Shown here: piece by piece, positions 34,484 through 45,601 of the stretch
Layout of the letters: every line of letters starts with the position of its first letter
Numbering within the stretch: the stretch's first letter is position 1
Program-made: the position numbers and the translations under genes
The notes under the pieces: generated by a model
Told to the model about the DNA's origin: nothing
Database searches by the model: none
Seen by the model: only the letters and a program-made list of their open reading frames with translations
From: Zea mays
Lineage: Eukaryota; Streptophyta; Magnoliopsida; Poales; Poaceae
DNA: 64,000 nucleotides
NCBI RefSeq assembly: GCF_902167145.1
Contig: NC_050096.1
Span: 84,254,683-84,318,682, forward strand
Direction: 5' to 3'

Positions 34484-36418
34484 CTACTTGTCCTTTCGGA
34501 AGATAGCCTCGACCGCCTCCTGGCCAGAGGCGAACTTGGTGGCGATGTCCATCAGCTCGCTCGCCCTAGTGGGGGTCTTGCGACCCAACTTACTCACCAG
34601 GTCGCGGCAGGTGGTGCCGGCAAGGAACGCGCCGATGACATCCGAGTCGGTGATGTTGGGCAGCTCGGTGCGCTGCTTCGAGAATCGCTGGATGTAGTCC
34701 CGGAGAGACTCTCCCGGCTGCTGCCGGCAGCTTCGGAGGTCCCAGGAATTCCCGGGGCGCACGTACGTGCCCTGGAAATTGCCGGCGAAGGCTTGGACCA
34801 GGTCATCCCAGTTGGAGATCTGCCCCGGAGGCAGGTGCTCCAACCAGGTGCGAGCGGTGTCCGAGAGGAACAGGGGGAGGTTGCGGATGATGAGGTTGTC
34901 GTCGTCCGTTCCACCCAGTTGGCAGGCCAGGCGGTAGTCCGTGAGCCACAGTTCCGGTCTCGTTTCCCCCGAGTACTTTGTGATAGTAGTCGGGGGTTGG
35001 AACCGGGTCGGGAACGGTGCCCGTCGGATGGCCCAGCTGAAGGCCTGCGGACCGGGTGGTTCGGGCGAGGGACTCCGATCCTCCCCGCTGTCGTAGCGTC
35101 CCCCACGCCTTGGGTGGTAACCTCGGCGCACCCTCTCGTCGAGGTGGGCCCGACGGTCGCGATGATGGTGCTCGTTGCCGAGGTGGCCCGGGGCCGCAGG
35201 CGCGGTGTTGCGCGTGCGCCCGGTGTAGACCGAGGCTTCTCGCATGAATCGGGAAGTCGAGGCATGAGGTTCCGAGGGGTATCCCTGCCTTCGGGAGGCA
35301 GAGCTCTCGGCCCGTCGGACCACAGCGCCTTCCAGGAGATTCTTGAGCTCTCGCTGGATTCGCTGTCCCTCGGTGGTTGATGGCTCCGGCATCGCGCGGA
35401 GAAGCATCGCTGCTGCAGCCAGGTTCTGACCAACCCCACTGGATACGGGCGGCGGCCTGACCCTGACGTCGTCGGCGACGCAGTGCTGGAGACCCTGGGG
35501 CAGGTGACATATTTCTCCGACCGGGGGTTGGCCCGCCCATGCCTGCCCGACGTCCCGGCGGATCGGCTCAAGCGCTCCTGCTCCCTCGTCGAGCCTGGCC
35601 TGCGCCCCGCAGACTTGCTCGAGCTGTGGGTCGTGACCCCCCGCCGGAACGGGGACCACAGCTAGCTCCCGTGGGATGTCAGCGCGAGGCACCGGCCTAG
35701 GGAGATCACCGTCCTCCGGCATGCCGAGATGATTGCCTTCGGAGGGATCCCCTAGATCGACGTGGAAACATTCGCAGCTTAGGCCGCAGTCCTCGTCGTC
35801 TAGGCTGCGGCTACCGTCGGAACAGTTGGAGAGGCAGTAGTCACATGCGGTCATGAAGTCCCGCATGGCACTGGGGTTTCCAAATCCAGAGAAATCCCAA
35901 CAGATGTTGGGGTCGTCATCTTCCTTGGACCCAGAGGGCCCGTAGGTCGAGACGTCCGTCAGCCGGTCCCAAGGCGACCGCATGCGAAACTCCAGAGGGT
36001 TTGAACTCGCCTCCACGAGAGCGCCCGCCAAAGCAAGGTCGCTAGGCGGGTTGAGGCTGAGTCCAAATGACGTAGGATGGGAATCGGTCGGTACCTTTCG
36101 GTCGACGAGCAGCGACATAGTCACGTCGGGGACTGATTGCACCGTCGTCTCAGGTACGAGGGCGACATCCTGCAAGCTCTCCGCGAGCGCACTGGCGTCG
36201 TCCGCTTGCTCGGGATTGGCGTGTCGTGGGGAGACGGCGCTCGCCTTCGTCTCAAACGCGAGGTCGACGCCCGACGCGCCCCCTGTTGGGGCGCCGGGGA
36301 CGTCGACTCGCTCGACAGCCGACGAGGCGCGGCCTCCCGCTTGGCCTTGGTTGCCCCGCCTCCTCCTCCGTTGGCGGGGGAGAGGACGGGGCGAGCTCGA
36401 ATGTTGTTCTTCCACCAC
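34484..36418 (-). pseudogene. Element E gag
   Basis: 644 codons with a long low-complexity N-terminal half and the gypsy gag core in the C-terminal third (ELWLTDYRLACQLGG, ARTWLEHLPPGQISNWDDL, GESLRDYIQRFSKQRTELPN, ASELMDIATKFASG). It stops at a TAG at 34484-34486 before the Cys/His motif. In another frame just upstream an ATG at 36471 opens MAADSPPVGGGIDD, which may be the original start separated by a frameshift. Gag would form the particle. Confidence 0.83.
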
Positions 36419-36632
36419 GCGGGGAAGACGTCGTCGATTCCGCCGCCGACGGGCGGGCTATCGGCCGCCATTGTCGTTGTCGTGCGGTGGTGGAAGGAGT
36501 ATCATGTCGTAGCTGCCGTCGAAGGACATGAACTCAAGACCCCCGAAACGGAGCACCGTCCCGGGTCGGAGAGGTTGCTGGAGACTGCCCATCTGGAGCT
36601 TGACGGGAAGCTGTTTGTCAACACGCAGCAGG

Positions 36633-36650
36633 CCCCTACCTGGCGTGCCA
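36633..36650 (-). other. Element E primer binding site
   Basis: Minus strand TGGCACGCCAGGTAGGGG, two bases inside the 5' LTR. Position and the leading TGG fit a PBS; I cannot name the tRNA. Confidence 0.65.
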
Positions 36651-36652
36651 AC

Positions 36653-38152
36653 TGTCGGCGTTTCGAGACCGGGGGGTCCCTCGGGCCGACGAGTGAGTGT
36701 CGCCGCATGCCCCAGCCCAGATGGGTCGAGCGCGTGGGCGAGCGCGAAGGGGGGAAAGGAGCGAGGCGGCCGGAGTCCGGCGTGAGAGAGGTGGGAATCC
36801 CGCGGCCTTCGTGTTCGTCCCGCGCCCAGGTCGGGTGCGCTTGCAGTAGGGGGTTACAAGCATCCACGCGGGAGAGGGAAGCGAGCGGCCCCAAGAGAGC
36901 GCCTGTCCCGTCCTCGTCCCCGTGCGGCCAACCCTCTCTAAGAGGGCCCTGGTCCTTCCTTTTATTGGCGTAAGGAGAGGATCCAGGTGTACAACGGGGG
37001 TGTAGCAGAGTGCTACGTGTCTAGCGAGGGAGAGCTAGCACCCTAAGTACATGCCGATGTGGCAGCCGGAGAGATTTTGGCACCGAGCTGGTGTGATGTC
37101 GTGGCCGTCGGAGGAGCGACGGAGCCTGGCGGAGGGACAGCTGTCGGAGAGGTTGAGTCCTTGCTGACGTCCTCCTGCTTCCGTAAGAGAGCTAAGAGCT
37201 GCCGTCGTCACAGAGCATGCGGGGCGCCATCATTTCCTATCTGGCGGAGCTAGCCAGATGGGACACCGGTCTTGTTCTCTGCGGCCCGAGTCAGCTCGGG
37301 GTAGGGTGATGATGGCGCTTCCTGTTGACGTGGCTGGCCTGCGCCCTAGGTTGGGCGACGTGGAGGCTCCTCCGAAGCCGAGGTCGAGTTTGTCTTCCAT
37401 GGCCGAGGCCGAGTCCGAGCCCCTGGGTCGGGCGAGGCGGAGGTCGTTTGGCAGAGGCCAGGGCGGAGTCCGAGCCCTGGGGTCGGGCGAAGCGGAGTTC
37501 GTCGTCTTCTGGGGCTGAGCCCGAGTCCGAGCCCTGGGGTCGGGCGGAGCGGAGTTCTTCGTCTTCCGGGACTTAGCCCGAGTCCGAGCCCTGGGTCGGG
37601 CGGAGCGGAGTTCGTCGTCTTCCGGGACTTAGCCCGAGTCCGAGCCCTGGGTCGGGCGGAGCGGAGTTCGCCGTCTTCCGGGAGTTAGCCCGAGTCCGAG
37701 CCCTGGGTCGGGCGGAGCGGAGTTCGCCGTCTTCCGGGACTTAGCCCGAGTCCGAGCCCTGGGTCGGGCGGAGCGGAGCTTCCTATGGTGCCTTTGGCAG
37801 GGCCTGATTGCCTGTCAGTCTCACTCTGTCAAGTGGCACTTTGCATTAAATGCTCCTGCGACTTGGTCGGTCGGTGCGGCGATTTAGTCAGGGTTGCTTC
37901 TTAGCGAAGGTAGGGCCTCGAGCGAGCCGGAGATGTGTCCGCCGTTGGAGGGGGGCCTCGGGCGAGGCTGAAATCCTCCGGGGTCGGCCGCCCTTGTCTG
38001 AGGCTAGGCTCAGGCGAGGCATGATCGAGTCGCTCGAATGGACTGATCCCTGACTTAATCACACCCATCAGGCCTTTGCAGCTTTATGCTGATGGGGGTT
38101 ACCAGCTGAGAATTAGGAGTCTTGAGGGTACCCCTAATTATGGTCCCCGACA
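36653..38152 (-). repeat. Element E, 5' LTR (right copy)
   Basis: 1500 bp, nearly identical to 24630-26127, with the 56-bp array at 37472-37783. A weak TATA-like CAATAAAAGG on the minus strand near 36957-36966 is a possible promoter. Confidence 0.92.
37472..37783. repeat. 56-bp tandem array in E's right LTR
   Basis: Counterpart of 25448-25759 with the same number of units to within my reading, so no large length change since insertion. Confidence 0.85.
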
Positions 38153-38157
38153 CATGT

Positions 38158-39380
38158 TAGGCCAATAAAAACCAGACCTTCGCAATAGCCATTTCATCTT
38201 TGGAGCCGATTGGTGGGTACCACAAATTCCTTCATGTACTTCGGCCATGGCCAATATAGCATCATCTGGGCCCAAGCACTTAAGCAGGACGTCGTTGACT
38301 GTTCGGCGGTAGAGTTCATCATTCATCAAGACATACTTGAAAGCTGTTCGCCGAATGTTCTTATCTGTCCTGATATTGGGGTTTATTAAATAATTAAGTA
38401 TAGGTGTCCTCCAATCACTTGCATCGGCTTCATTATCAGCCGAATCAATTAAGAGAACATTTCTGGTAACCCCGGACGGTCCTGCGTCTCGACGCGGACG
38501 GTCCGCGACCTGGGGAATTGGCCCTGCACTGGTTATCAGATTCTCAGCGTTGTGAAATCTCCCTCGCTTTATCCGATAACCTGATGCGTCTTGTGCCAAA
38601 TTGTTAGCTCTATGATTCTCAACTCTAGAGATATGCCGAATACTGAATTCGTCAAAAGAATGAATTATACCCCAACATTTTTCAAGGTAACTATTTAGAG
38701 TACCATCAAAACATTGATATTCTTCTAACACTTATTGGACAACCAGCTGAGAATCACCAAATACCTTCACATGTTTTACTCCCATACCATTTAAAAGTTC
38801 TAAGCCGAATAGGAGGGCCTCATATTCGGCTTGATTATTAGTGCAATGAGTTTTCAATCGGCTAGAGAAGTCGAAGGAGACATTACTTGGTGAAACAAGT
38901 ACGATGCCAATTCCTTGCCCTTCATTGCAAACCGATCCATCAAAATATAAAGTCCAAGGAGTAATAGTGAGGTATGACATGTCTAGTTTATGAATATCAT
39001 TAATCCGATGTTCTACAATGAAATCCGCTACGACTTGGCCTTTCATAGATTTCAATGGTTCATAGGCCAAGTCATATTCTATGAGTGCATAAGCCCACTT
39101 ACCAATTCTACCACTCATAATTGGGTTATGCAACATATATTTGATCACATCGGCTTGACCGGAAACAGTGCAATGACTAGACAGTAAATAACATCTACAT
39201 TTGGTGCATGCATAAAACAAGCATAAGCATAACTTCTCAATAAAAGTGTACCTTGTTTCAGCATCCACCAACCTTCGGCTTAGATATGTAACCACATGCT
39301 CCTTCCCCTCAGTTTCTTGTGTCAGAACAGCCCCAATGACCTTATCCTCAGCTGCAATGTATAATCAGAATGGTACTCCT
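38158..39380 (-). pseudogene. Element D RNase H pair and start of integrase finger
   Basis: The RT-linked RNase H ends in YLSRRLVDAETRY and IGKWAYALIEYDL. The second, archaeal-type RNase H reads LYFDGSVCNEGQGIGIVLVS, NNQAEYEALLFGLELL, GDSQLVVQ, then a stop at 38732, then LEEYQCFDG and HISRVENHRANNLAQDAS. The integrase finger begins HEGICGTHQSAPKMKW and RRSGFYWPNM, where E is inserted. The dual RNase H places D in the Tat lineage. Stops and a frameshift near 39300-39390 inactivate it. Confidence 0.83.
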
Positions 39381-39393
39381 ACTCGTGGTGCTT

Positions 39394-40733
39394 TTAATAC
39401 GGGAGCCGAAGATAAGTATTTTTTGATGAGATCAAATGCTTCTTGCTGTTCTGCCCCCAAGCGAATTCGGCATCATTCTTAAGCCGAAGAATAGGGGTGA
39501 ACACATCAATCTTCCCGGTTAGGTTAGAAATAAACCTTCGTAAATAATTCACCTCGCCGAGAAACCTCTGTACCTCGACCTTACAGGTCGGAGGTCCCAC
39601 ATTCCGAATAGACTTGATTCGGTCAGGGTCTATCTCTATACCATGTTCATGTATGACAAATCCTAAAAACTTACCAGCCGACACTCCAAAAGCACATTTA
39701 CGTGGGTTCATTTTCAAACCATACTGACGCATTTTATCAAAGGCTTTGCGCAAATCAGCTATATGAGAACTAAACTCAGCCGATTTGACTACAATATCAT
39801 CAATGTAACCACAGTGTTTCCTAACAATTCATGGAAGATCAAATTCATAGCCCTCTGATAAGTAGCACCAGCATTTTTCAAACCAAATGTCATGACAACC
39901 CACTCAAATAAACCAATGAAGCCTGGACATATAAAGGCCGTTTTAGACGCATCTTCTTCGGCCATGAAAATCTAATTATATCCGGCATTACCATCAAGGA
40001 AGCTAATAATTCTATTTCCTGATGCATTATTGATTAATGTGTCGGCTATGGGCATGGGATATTCGTCTTTAGGAGTTGCTCTATTTAAATTGCGAAAATC
40101 AATGCATACTCTAAGCTTACCTGACTCCTTCTTCTCCGCCGGCACAATATTGGAGACCCACTCTGCGTATCTACACGGTCTGATAAAATCAGCTTCTAGC
40201 AGCCGGTGGATTTCGTCCTTAATGCGTGGGAGAAGATCTGGACGAAATGTTCTAGCTCTCTGCTTGAAAGGTCTGAAACCAGATTTAATAGGCAGCCGAT
40301 GCTCTACGATCTCTCAGCTTAATCCAGGCATCTCAATGTAATTCCAAGCAAAGCAATCTGAATATTCCTTCAATAGACCGATCATCTCATCTCTAGGATC
40401 GGTCTCCAGGGTCTTGTTTACAAAAGTCAGCCTTGGAGTTTTACCATCTCCTATGTCAATCTCCTCCAAAGGATCGGCCGATGCAAACCCCTGTCCTAGT
40501 TTATCAAGATCTCTGAATTCCTCTATCATGCTCCCCACAGAGGAATTAGATGATCTTTGTGTGACGGCGGACTTTCCGGTCTCGGGGACCGGATCATCCG
40601 TAATATTGTCCTTTTGCTGCGGTAGATGTTCGGTCTTAAAGTTCGAACTGTTTTGTGACAGACCATACCATCCGGCTTTGAGAACCGAACTGTCCGTGAT
40701 CAAAGACTCATGAATTTTGTGTGTATTCATCAT
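39394..40733 (-). pseudogene. Element D reverse transcriptase, degraded
   Basis: The N-terminal linker (139 codons from 40733) ends SDCFAWNYIEMPGLS at a stop. RT pieces follow in changing frames: IDFRNLNRATPKDEYPMP near 40050-40110, the region encoding [11 protein letters not shown] near 39770-39810, then an open part from 39753 (MNPRKCAFGVSAGKFLGFVIHEHGIEIDP and the connection domain). At least two frameshifts and one stop separate them. Not functional. Confidence 0.8.
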
Positions 40734-40740
40734 TTAAACT

Positions 40741-43700
40741 TTATTTAGGATTTAGCCGATTCTCCATCGGCTCTAGCATTACTGGAATGAAACCTTTCTT
40801 ATCTATACTTATGAACTGATAATCAGAAAAATCTACTCCTGTGAGACATGTAGCAGTCTCATAAGTCCAGAGTACAGGGGCATCGGCCACAGCGATGCAG
40901 GCCGATACATCAGCATGTACTTGTTCTACATCATCGCCTACCCATTGTATTAACATTTGATGTAATGTAGAAGGTATACATTGATTGGCATGAATCCAAT
41001 GTCTGCCTAGAATTAAACTGTAATTTCCTTCTACATCAGCGACGAAGAATGCTGCAGCAAGGGTCTTAGTCCCAATGGTTAATTCAACGGACGTGACTCC
41101 CCTGGCTTTAATCGAACTATCCCCAACACCGCTGAGGGTCATGTTGGTCTTGACAAGTTCGTCATCTTGTTTTCCTAATTTTCTGTATAATGAATAAGGC
41201 ATTAGGTTTACAGCCGCCCCTCCATCTACCAACATCTTAGCAATCAGTATCCCATCAATGTGGCCGTGCACGAAGAGCGGCTTTAAATGATTTACCGATT
41301 CCTTTGGTTTCGTAAAGGCGGCTTCTTTAGGACCAAAATCAAACTGGGCAACAACAGGTTCATCGTCGCCGATGATAGTACAATCGGCAGAAAATGTAAT
41401 AATATTTACATCCATACCTGGGCGTTCTGGAGAAGCCTCGTAGTCGACCAGGTCTTCTCCCAGCAGGTCATCCTCTTCCATTGATGTTGTCGTGTCGTTG
41501 GAGGCTTCCTGGTGAACGGCGGACGGTCCGCGCGCAGGGGCCGGACGGTCCGCGCCTAGTGCAGATTGACTTTCTATTTCTGTGGCCGTTTGTTTTTTCT
41601 CAACGGCCTTCAGTCTCCATTTCTTTTGCGGTGGCGGGTATAGTGGATGTGTGTCATTAAATGTCTTTTCCGCCTCCTTCTCCTGGCTCTCCTTTGCTCT
41701 TAGGCGCTGTAATTTTCTCTTCTGGGATCGTGTCAATCCCTCTGGGCACCATCGAGGCATGGAGTATTTTGGATCGGCTGTTTTGATGGTAGCCGTATCC
41801 TTTTCAGTTGTGTTGGCCGATTCGCCGAAAATCATCGGCCCTTTATTGTCTCCCTGTATGACAACATCTGTGGTGCCTATTTTGATGATGTCCTTTTTTG
41901 TTGTTCTTTGAGTTGCTACAGGCATATGCCCCCCTGCCAGATTGGTCGGCCTAGGAGGCCGAGTAGTCCGGCAATCTTGTTGGGCCTGTGCCTGGTGACC
42001 TGATTCAGCAGTGCGCAATCGGTCTTGCATTGGCGGCACCAACCTATCAAAAACGGATGTTTGGGGTGCCCCCCAGGCGGGGTACTGTGGCATCCCAAAT
42101 GGATATGGTGGCATGCCCCACATTTGATTTGGGACATATGGTGGAGGTAAATATGGATATGGATATGACATAGGCGGATAAGGTGGAGGTGTCCATGCAG
42201 GTATGTTAGGTCTCAGTTGTACAGTATGACCTTTCATTTCTTCCGATTGGTGAGGTGGTCCAATCGGCCTTACCTGACGCTGCTCATGAATGGGTGAGCG
42301 GGGTCGCTTTGCTGGCCGGTCACTGGGGCCGGCCTTCTTTTTTACGTATTTAGACAATAATTGATCAAAAGTTGGGCCGACTTTAACCAACCGACCAGCT
42401 GCCTTGAATGTATTTGTTTTCCACGTACCTATCTCTGGTCGTCGTGGTTTGAAAGTACGTGGCCGTTGCGAGTCCTGAGTACGGCCGGACCGTCCGCCGG
42501 AGCTCTTCGGACCGTCCGGTGGGGTCCCGGACCGTCCGCGCCTACGTGCCGGACCGTCCGGGATACGCAGCACGGGTTCCTGCATCTGTCTCCCTGTCTG
42601 CGCTTGCCCCCCAGTACTGGAGGCTGTGATGGTCACCTTTAGGGTCTCCCCTCCATCGGGAGTCTTCTTGGCTACCACTTTCCTGCAAGAAACTTTACGA
42701 TCCCCATCGGCCTCTTTGGCATTGCCGATGATTGTCTCTTTGCCTTTGTCTTTATCGGCTGTGTTTGGCCGAACTAGGACTTTCTTGCCCTCGAAGTCAA
42801 TCATGTTCATCAGAAAAGGCTCTGTATCCACCTGCATTTCCTGAAATTTCAATCGTCCCTCGTTAATGGCCGATTGAATTTGTCGCTGAAATACATTACA
42901 ATCATTAGTGGCATGAGAAAATGAGTTATGCCACTTGCAGTATGCACGACGTTTTAGCTCGTCGGCAGATGGAACAGTGTGATTTATTTTAATGTTGTCA
43001 TTTTTGAGTAATTCATCAAATATTTTATCACACTTGCCAACATTAAACGTAAACTTTACATCCTCCTGCCGTTTCTTTTGAATTGGCAGTAGGGAAGCAC
43101 AAGCCGAAGATTTGGCCTGCTTTGGCCAAACCATTTCAGCAGCATATACTTCTGTTGACTCGTCCTCTGAGCTACTTTGATCGCACTCTACTATATGTAC
43201 GTTATGACGAATTGCTTTAGCAGTTTCTTTGCTTCGGCTTTCACAAGCCGAAGCTCTTTGGTGTAACTGTGCTAGTGTAAAAAATTGGATGCCTTCTAAT
43301 CTTTCTTTTAAATAATATCGTAGAGCATTAAAGGCTAATCCTGCTAGCTGTTTCTCTGCTAAATGAATTTGGAAGCATCGGTTTCTTGTATCTCGGAATC
43401 TCCGGATGTAATCATTAACCGATTCATCTTTTGCTTGTCGTAATGACACTAAATCTACCAAATCCAACTCATAGTCACCAGAGAAAAAATGATCATGAAA
43501 TTTTTGTTCTAGATCCCCCCATGATGAAATGGAATTAGGAGGTAAAGTGGCGTACCACGCAAACGCAGTTCCTGTTAAAGATAATGAAAATAAACGTATG
43601 CGAAATGCCTCTGTGTCGGCCAACTCTCCTAATTGTGCTAAAAATTGGACTATATGTTCACGTGTGTTCTTTCCTTGATCACCCAAAAATTTTGCGAATT

Positions 43701-43881
43701 CGGGTATCCTGGTTCCCTGTGGGTATGGGTGGTGATCAAATCGGCTGTCATAAGGTTTCCGATATGATTGCCCCCCAGGGACCATGCTTACTCCGAGCTT
43801 ATCTCGGAACGCCCCGGCTATTTCTTCCCTTACTATATCAATGGCAGCCGGTGCGAGACCACCGGCTCTCTGATCAAACAT
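40741..43881 (-). pseudogene. Element D gag core, zinc region and protease
   Basis: 1046 open codons. The gag core is near the N-terminus (EFAKFLGDQGKN, FSLSLTGTAFAWYATLPPNS, GDLEQKFHDHFFSG, ESVNDYIRRFRDTRN), then CKWHNSFSHATNDCNVF as a zinc-binding-like motif, and a Pro/Tyr-rich middle. The C-terminal protease has KMLVDGGAAVNLMPYSLYRKLG and LILGRHWIHANQ; the active site reads DGG where Asp-Ser/Thr-Gly is usual. The middle contains GRSG, GPS and DGP peptides that are translations of the GGAC-N-GTCC palindromes. It is joined to 43833-44843 by a one-base frameshift in a run of six C (43917-43922). Confidence 0.83.
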
Positions 43882-44843
43882 AGGTGGGGTTGGCTGGATA
43901 TTAGCATATTGTCTTTCCCCCCATTGGTTTGAACTACGTGGTGCATTGCCACTTGCCCTATTTGGTTCATATGTTTGATCATTCCTTCCGGCCTTCTCGG
44001 TGGGACCGGAAAGTTTTCCTGGGCTCCAGATCTCGAATTAATGGGTTGATGCATTGTATAGTGCGATGGGAAGTGCTGCTGGGACGGGTGAGGATTCAGG
44101 TAACAATCCTCCTCAAAAAGGTCATGTGCGGACTGTCCAGACATTGGCCCGGACCGTCCGTGATTATGTGCGGACCGTCCGTCGTTGTACGCGGACCGTC
44201 CGACTGGGTAGTTTAGATTCTGTGTCGTGTGTGGTGGTTCGGGCGCATATCTAGGTAACTCATTAAAAATAGGCTCGATTGTTGTCGGTCCGGACGGTCC
44301 GCGCTCACGTGCGGACGGTCCGGGCATGTGCAGATCGGCTGATTTGCTGCCGATTTGCGGTTGCTCAGGGTATGTGTCCATCGGCATCCCATAAAGGGGT
44401 TGTGACTGGTCGTGACAACCTGTAGCCGATGTGTTACGCGTGTTACCTCCTAACTCAACCTCGTGTGAAGGAAAATTTGCGATACTAGATTTATCAAATG
44501 CATGTACTAGTCTCTTAAGATCGCTTTGCATACCTCCTATGATGTTCTGCATTTGTTCACATTGCTCTTCTACATAATTTCTAAGAGATTGTAGCTCGTT
44601 GGTATTACTTACATTGGGGATATCTGGCGTGGGTTGGAGCGTAGTCGGATCCGTCGCCCGGTGTCGGACGACCTTGTTGTTCCTATCCACTTTGAAGTTG
44701 GCCAAGAATTTTGCTTTCGCCTCTTGGATCATCCGCTCCTTGTGCTCCTCAAACTGGAGCTGCTCGTCTGCCGGCAAGGTTTCCCAAGTCGGCTCTATGA
44801 TGTTGCTTGGAGAAATATCAGAGCTATCCCTTGAACCGGCCAT
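43833..44843 (-). pseudogene. Element D gag N-terminus
   Basis: The start is the ATG at 44843 (MAGSRDSSDIS), outside the LTR, preferred over the ATG at 44930 inside the LTR. Acidic coiled-coil-like stretch (EQLQFEEHKERMIQEAKAKF; LRNYVEEQCEQMQNIIGGMQ), then a region with GRSA, GRSG and GPS repeats encoded by palindromes at 44128-44322. The frame is lost in the C run at 43917-43922. No family name beyond gypsy gag leader. Confidence 0.75.
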
Positions 44844-44876
44844 TGAGGGCCGATTTGATGAGCCTAGATGTGTTGT

Positions 44877-44893
44877 CCCCAGCGGAGTCGCCA
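44877..44893 (-). other. Element D primer binding site
   Basis: Minus strand TGGCGACTCCGCTGGGG, seven bases inside the 5' LTR. It fits a gypsy-type PBS; tRNA not assigned. Confidence 0.7.
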
Positions 44894-44900
44894 AAAAGTA

Positions 44901-45596
44901 TGTTGACGCCTTTTTGGAGGCGCCAATCACTTCAAAAGAACCAGCAGCGGTGCTCTCTGGTCAGGCGCGGACGGTCCGCGGCACAGGGCCGGACGGTCCG
45001 CGACCTGGCGCGAGGCGGCAGTGCTCTCTGGTCAGGCGCGGACGGTCCGCGGCGCAGGGCCGGACGGTCCGCGACCTGGCACAGAAGCTCGGGTTCCCTG
45101 CCCTAGGGCCGGACGGTCCGCGCGTGCGCAGGGGCGGAGGAAGATCGCCGGCGGCGCCTGGATCTCACTCCCGGGAGGGACCCCGTCGGGGAGGAGAGAT
45201 CCTAGGTGGTGTCTAGGCTCGGGCCGGCCGACCTAGACTCCTCTAATCGGCGTAGAGTCGAAGAGAGGCGAAGAATTTGGGGATCGAGAGGCTAAACCTA
45301 AACTAGACTAGAACTACTCCTAGGATAAAATGCGAAATAGAAGTTGTATTGATTCGATTGATGATTATAAATCGGTCGTAGACCTCTCTATTTATAGAGG
45401 AGGGGGGCTGGACCCTTTACACAACTGATTCCGAGCTAATCCCGCGAATATAGCTAATAACCGTAGCACAAAACTCGGAACCCTAAACTGCTCTGCGCAT
45501 GCGCGGACCGTCCGGCCCACAGGCGCGGACTGTCCGGACCGCGGATCGTCCGGCCTCAGGGCCGGACCGTCCGCCAGCTCAAAAGTGTGCTCAACA
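44901..45596 (-). repeat. Element D, 5' LTR (right copy)
   Basis: 696 bp with nine GGAC-N-GTCC sites (one degenerate). Compared with the left LTR it has an extra duplicated block near 44955-45065 made of palindrome-bearing units, and lacks a 22-bp palindrome unit that the left copy has near 23041-23062. Confidence 0.92.
45388..45397 (-). promoter_or_regulatory. TATA box in 5' LTR of element D
   Basis: Minus strand CTATAAATAG. Palindromes lie both upstream (about 45500-45575) and downstream (about 44963-45122) of it in sense direction. Confidence 0.55.
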
Positions 45597-45601
45597 GTAA
45601 T

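Larger units (their letters stand above)
24630..38152 (-). mobile_element. Element E: Huck-like Ty3/gypsy retrotransposon
   Basis: LTRs at 24630-26127 (1498 bp) and 36653-38152 (1500 bp) start TGTCGGCGTTTCGAGACC and end GGTCCCCGACA, flanked by CATGT at 24625-24629 and 38153-38157. Total 13.5 kb, the size expected for Huck. Gag, protease, RT, RNase H, a second RNase H and integrase share one minus-strand frame from 36418 to 30143 with three stop codons. About 4 kb of non-pol sequence lies between integrase and the 3' LTR. LTRs differ by scattered single bases only. It is nested in D, which is nested in C. The family name rests on memory of LTR style and length. Confidence 0.9.
22934..45596 (-). 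mobile_element. Element D: Ty3/gypsy retrotransposon, Tat-like lineage
   Basis: LTRs at 22934-23557 (624 bp) and 44901-45596 (696 bp) start TGTTGACGCC and end GCTCAACA, flanked by GTAAT at 22929-22933 and 45597-45601. Minus-strand coding: gag, protease, RT, RNase H, a second archaeal-type RNase H and integrase. The second RNase H is the hallmark of Tat elements. Element E is inserted in the integrase zinc-finger region. Without E, D is about 9.1 kb. A palindrome CGGAC(G/C)GTCCG is repeated in both LTRs and at 14 places in the internal region. Gag has a one-base frameshift, and RT and integrase have stops. Confidence 0.92.

Noticed and set aside
34079..35380. Plus-strand open frame of 433 codons
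   Set aside because: Lies opposite E's gag and protease, which have recognisable domains; it is the shadow of a GC-rich coding strand.
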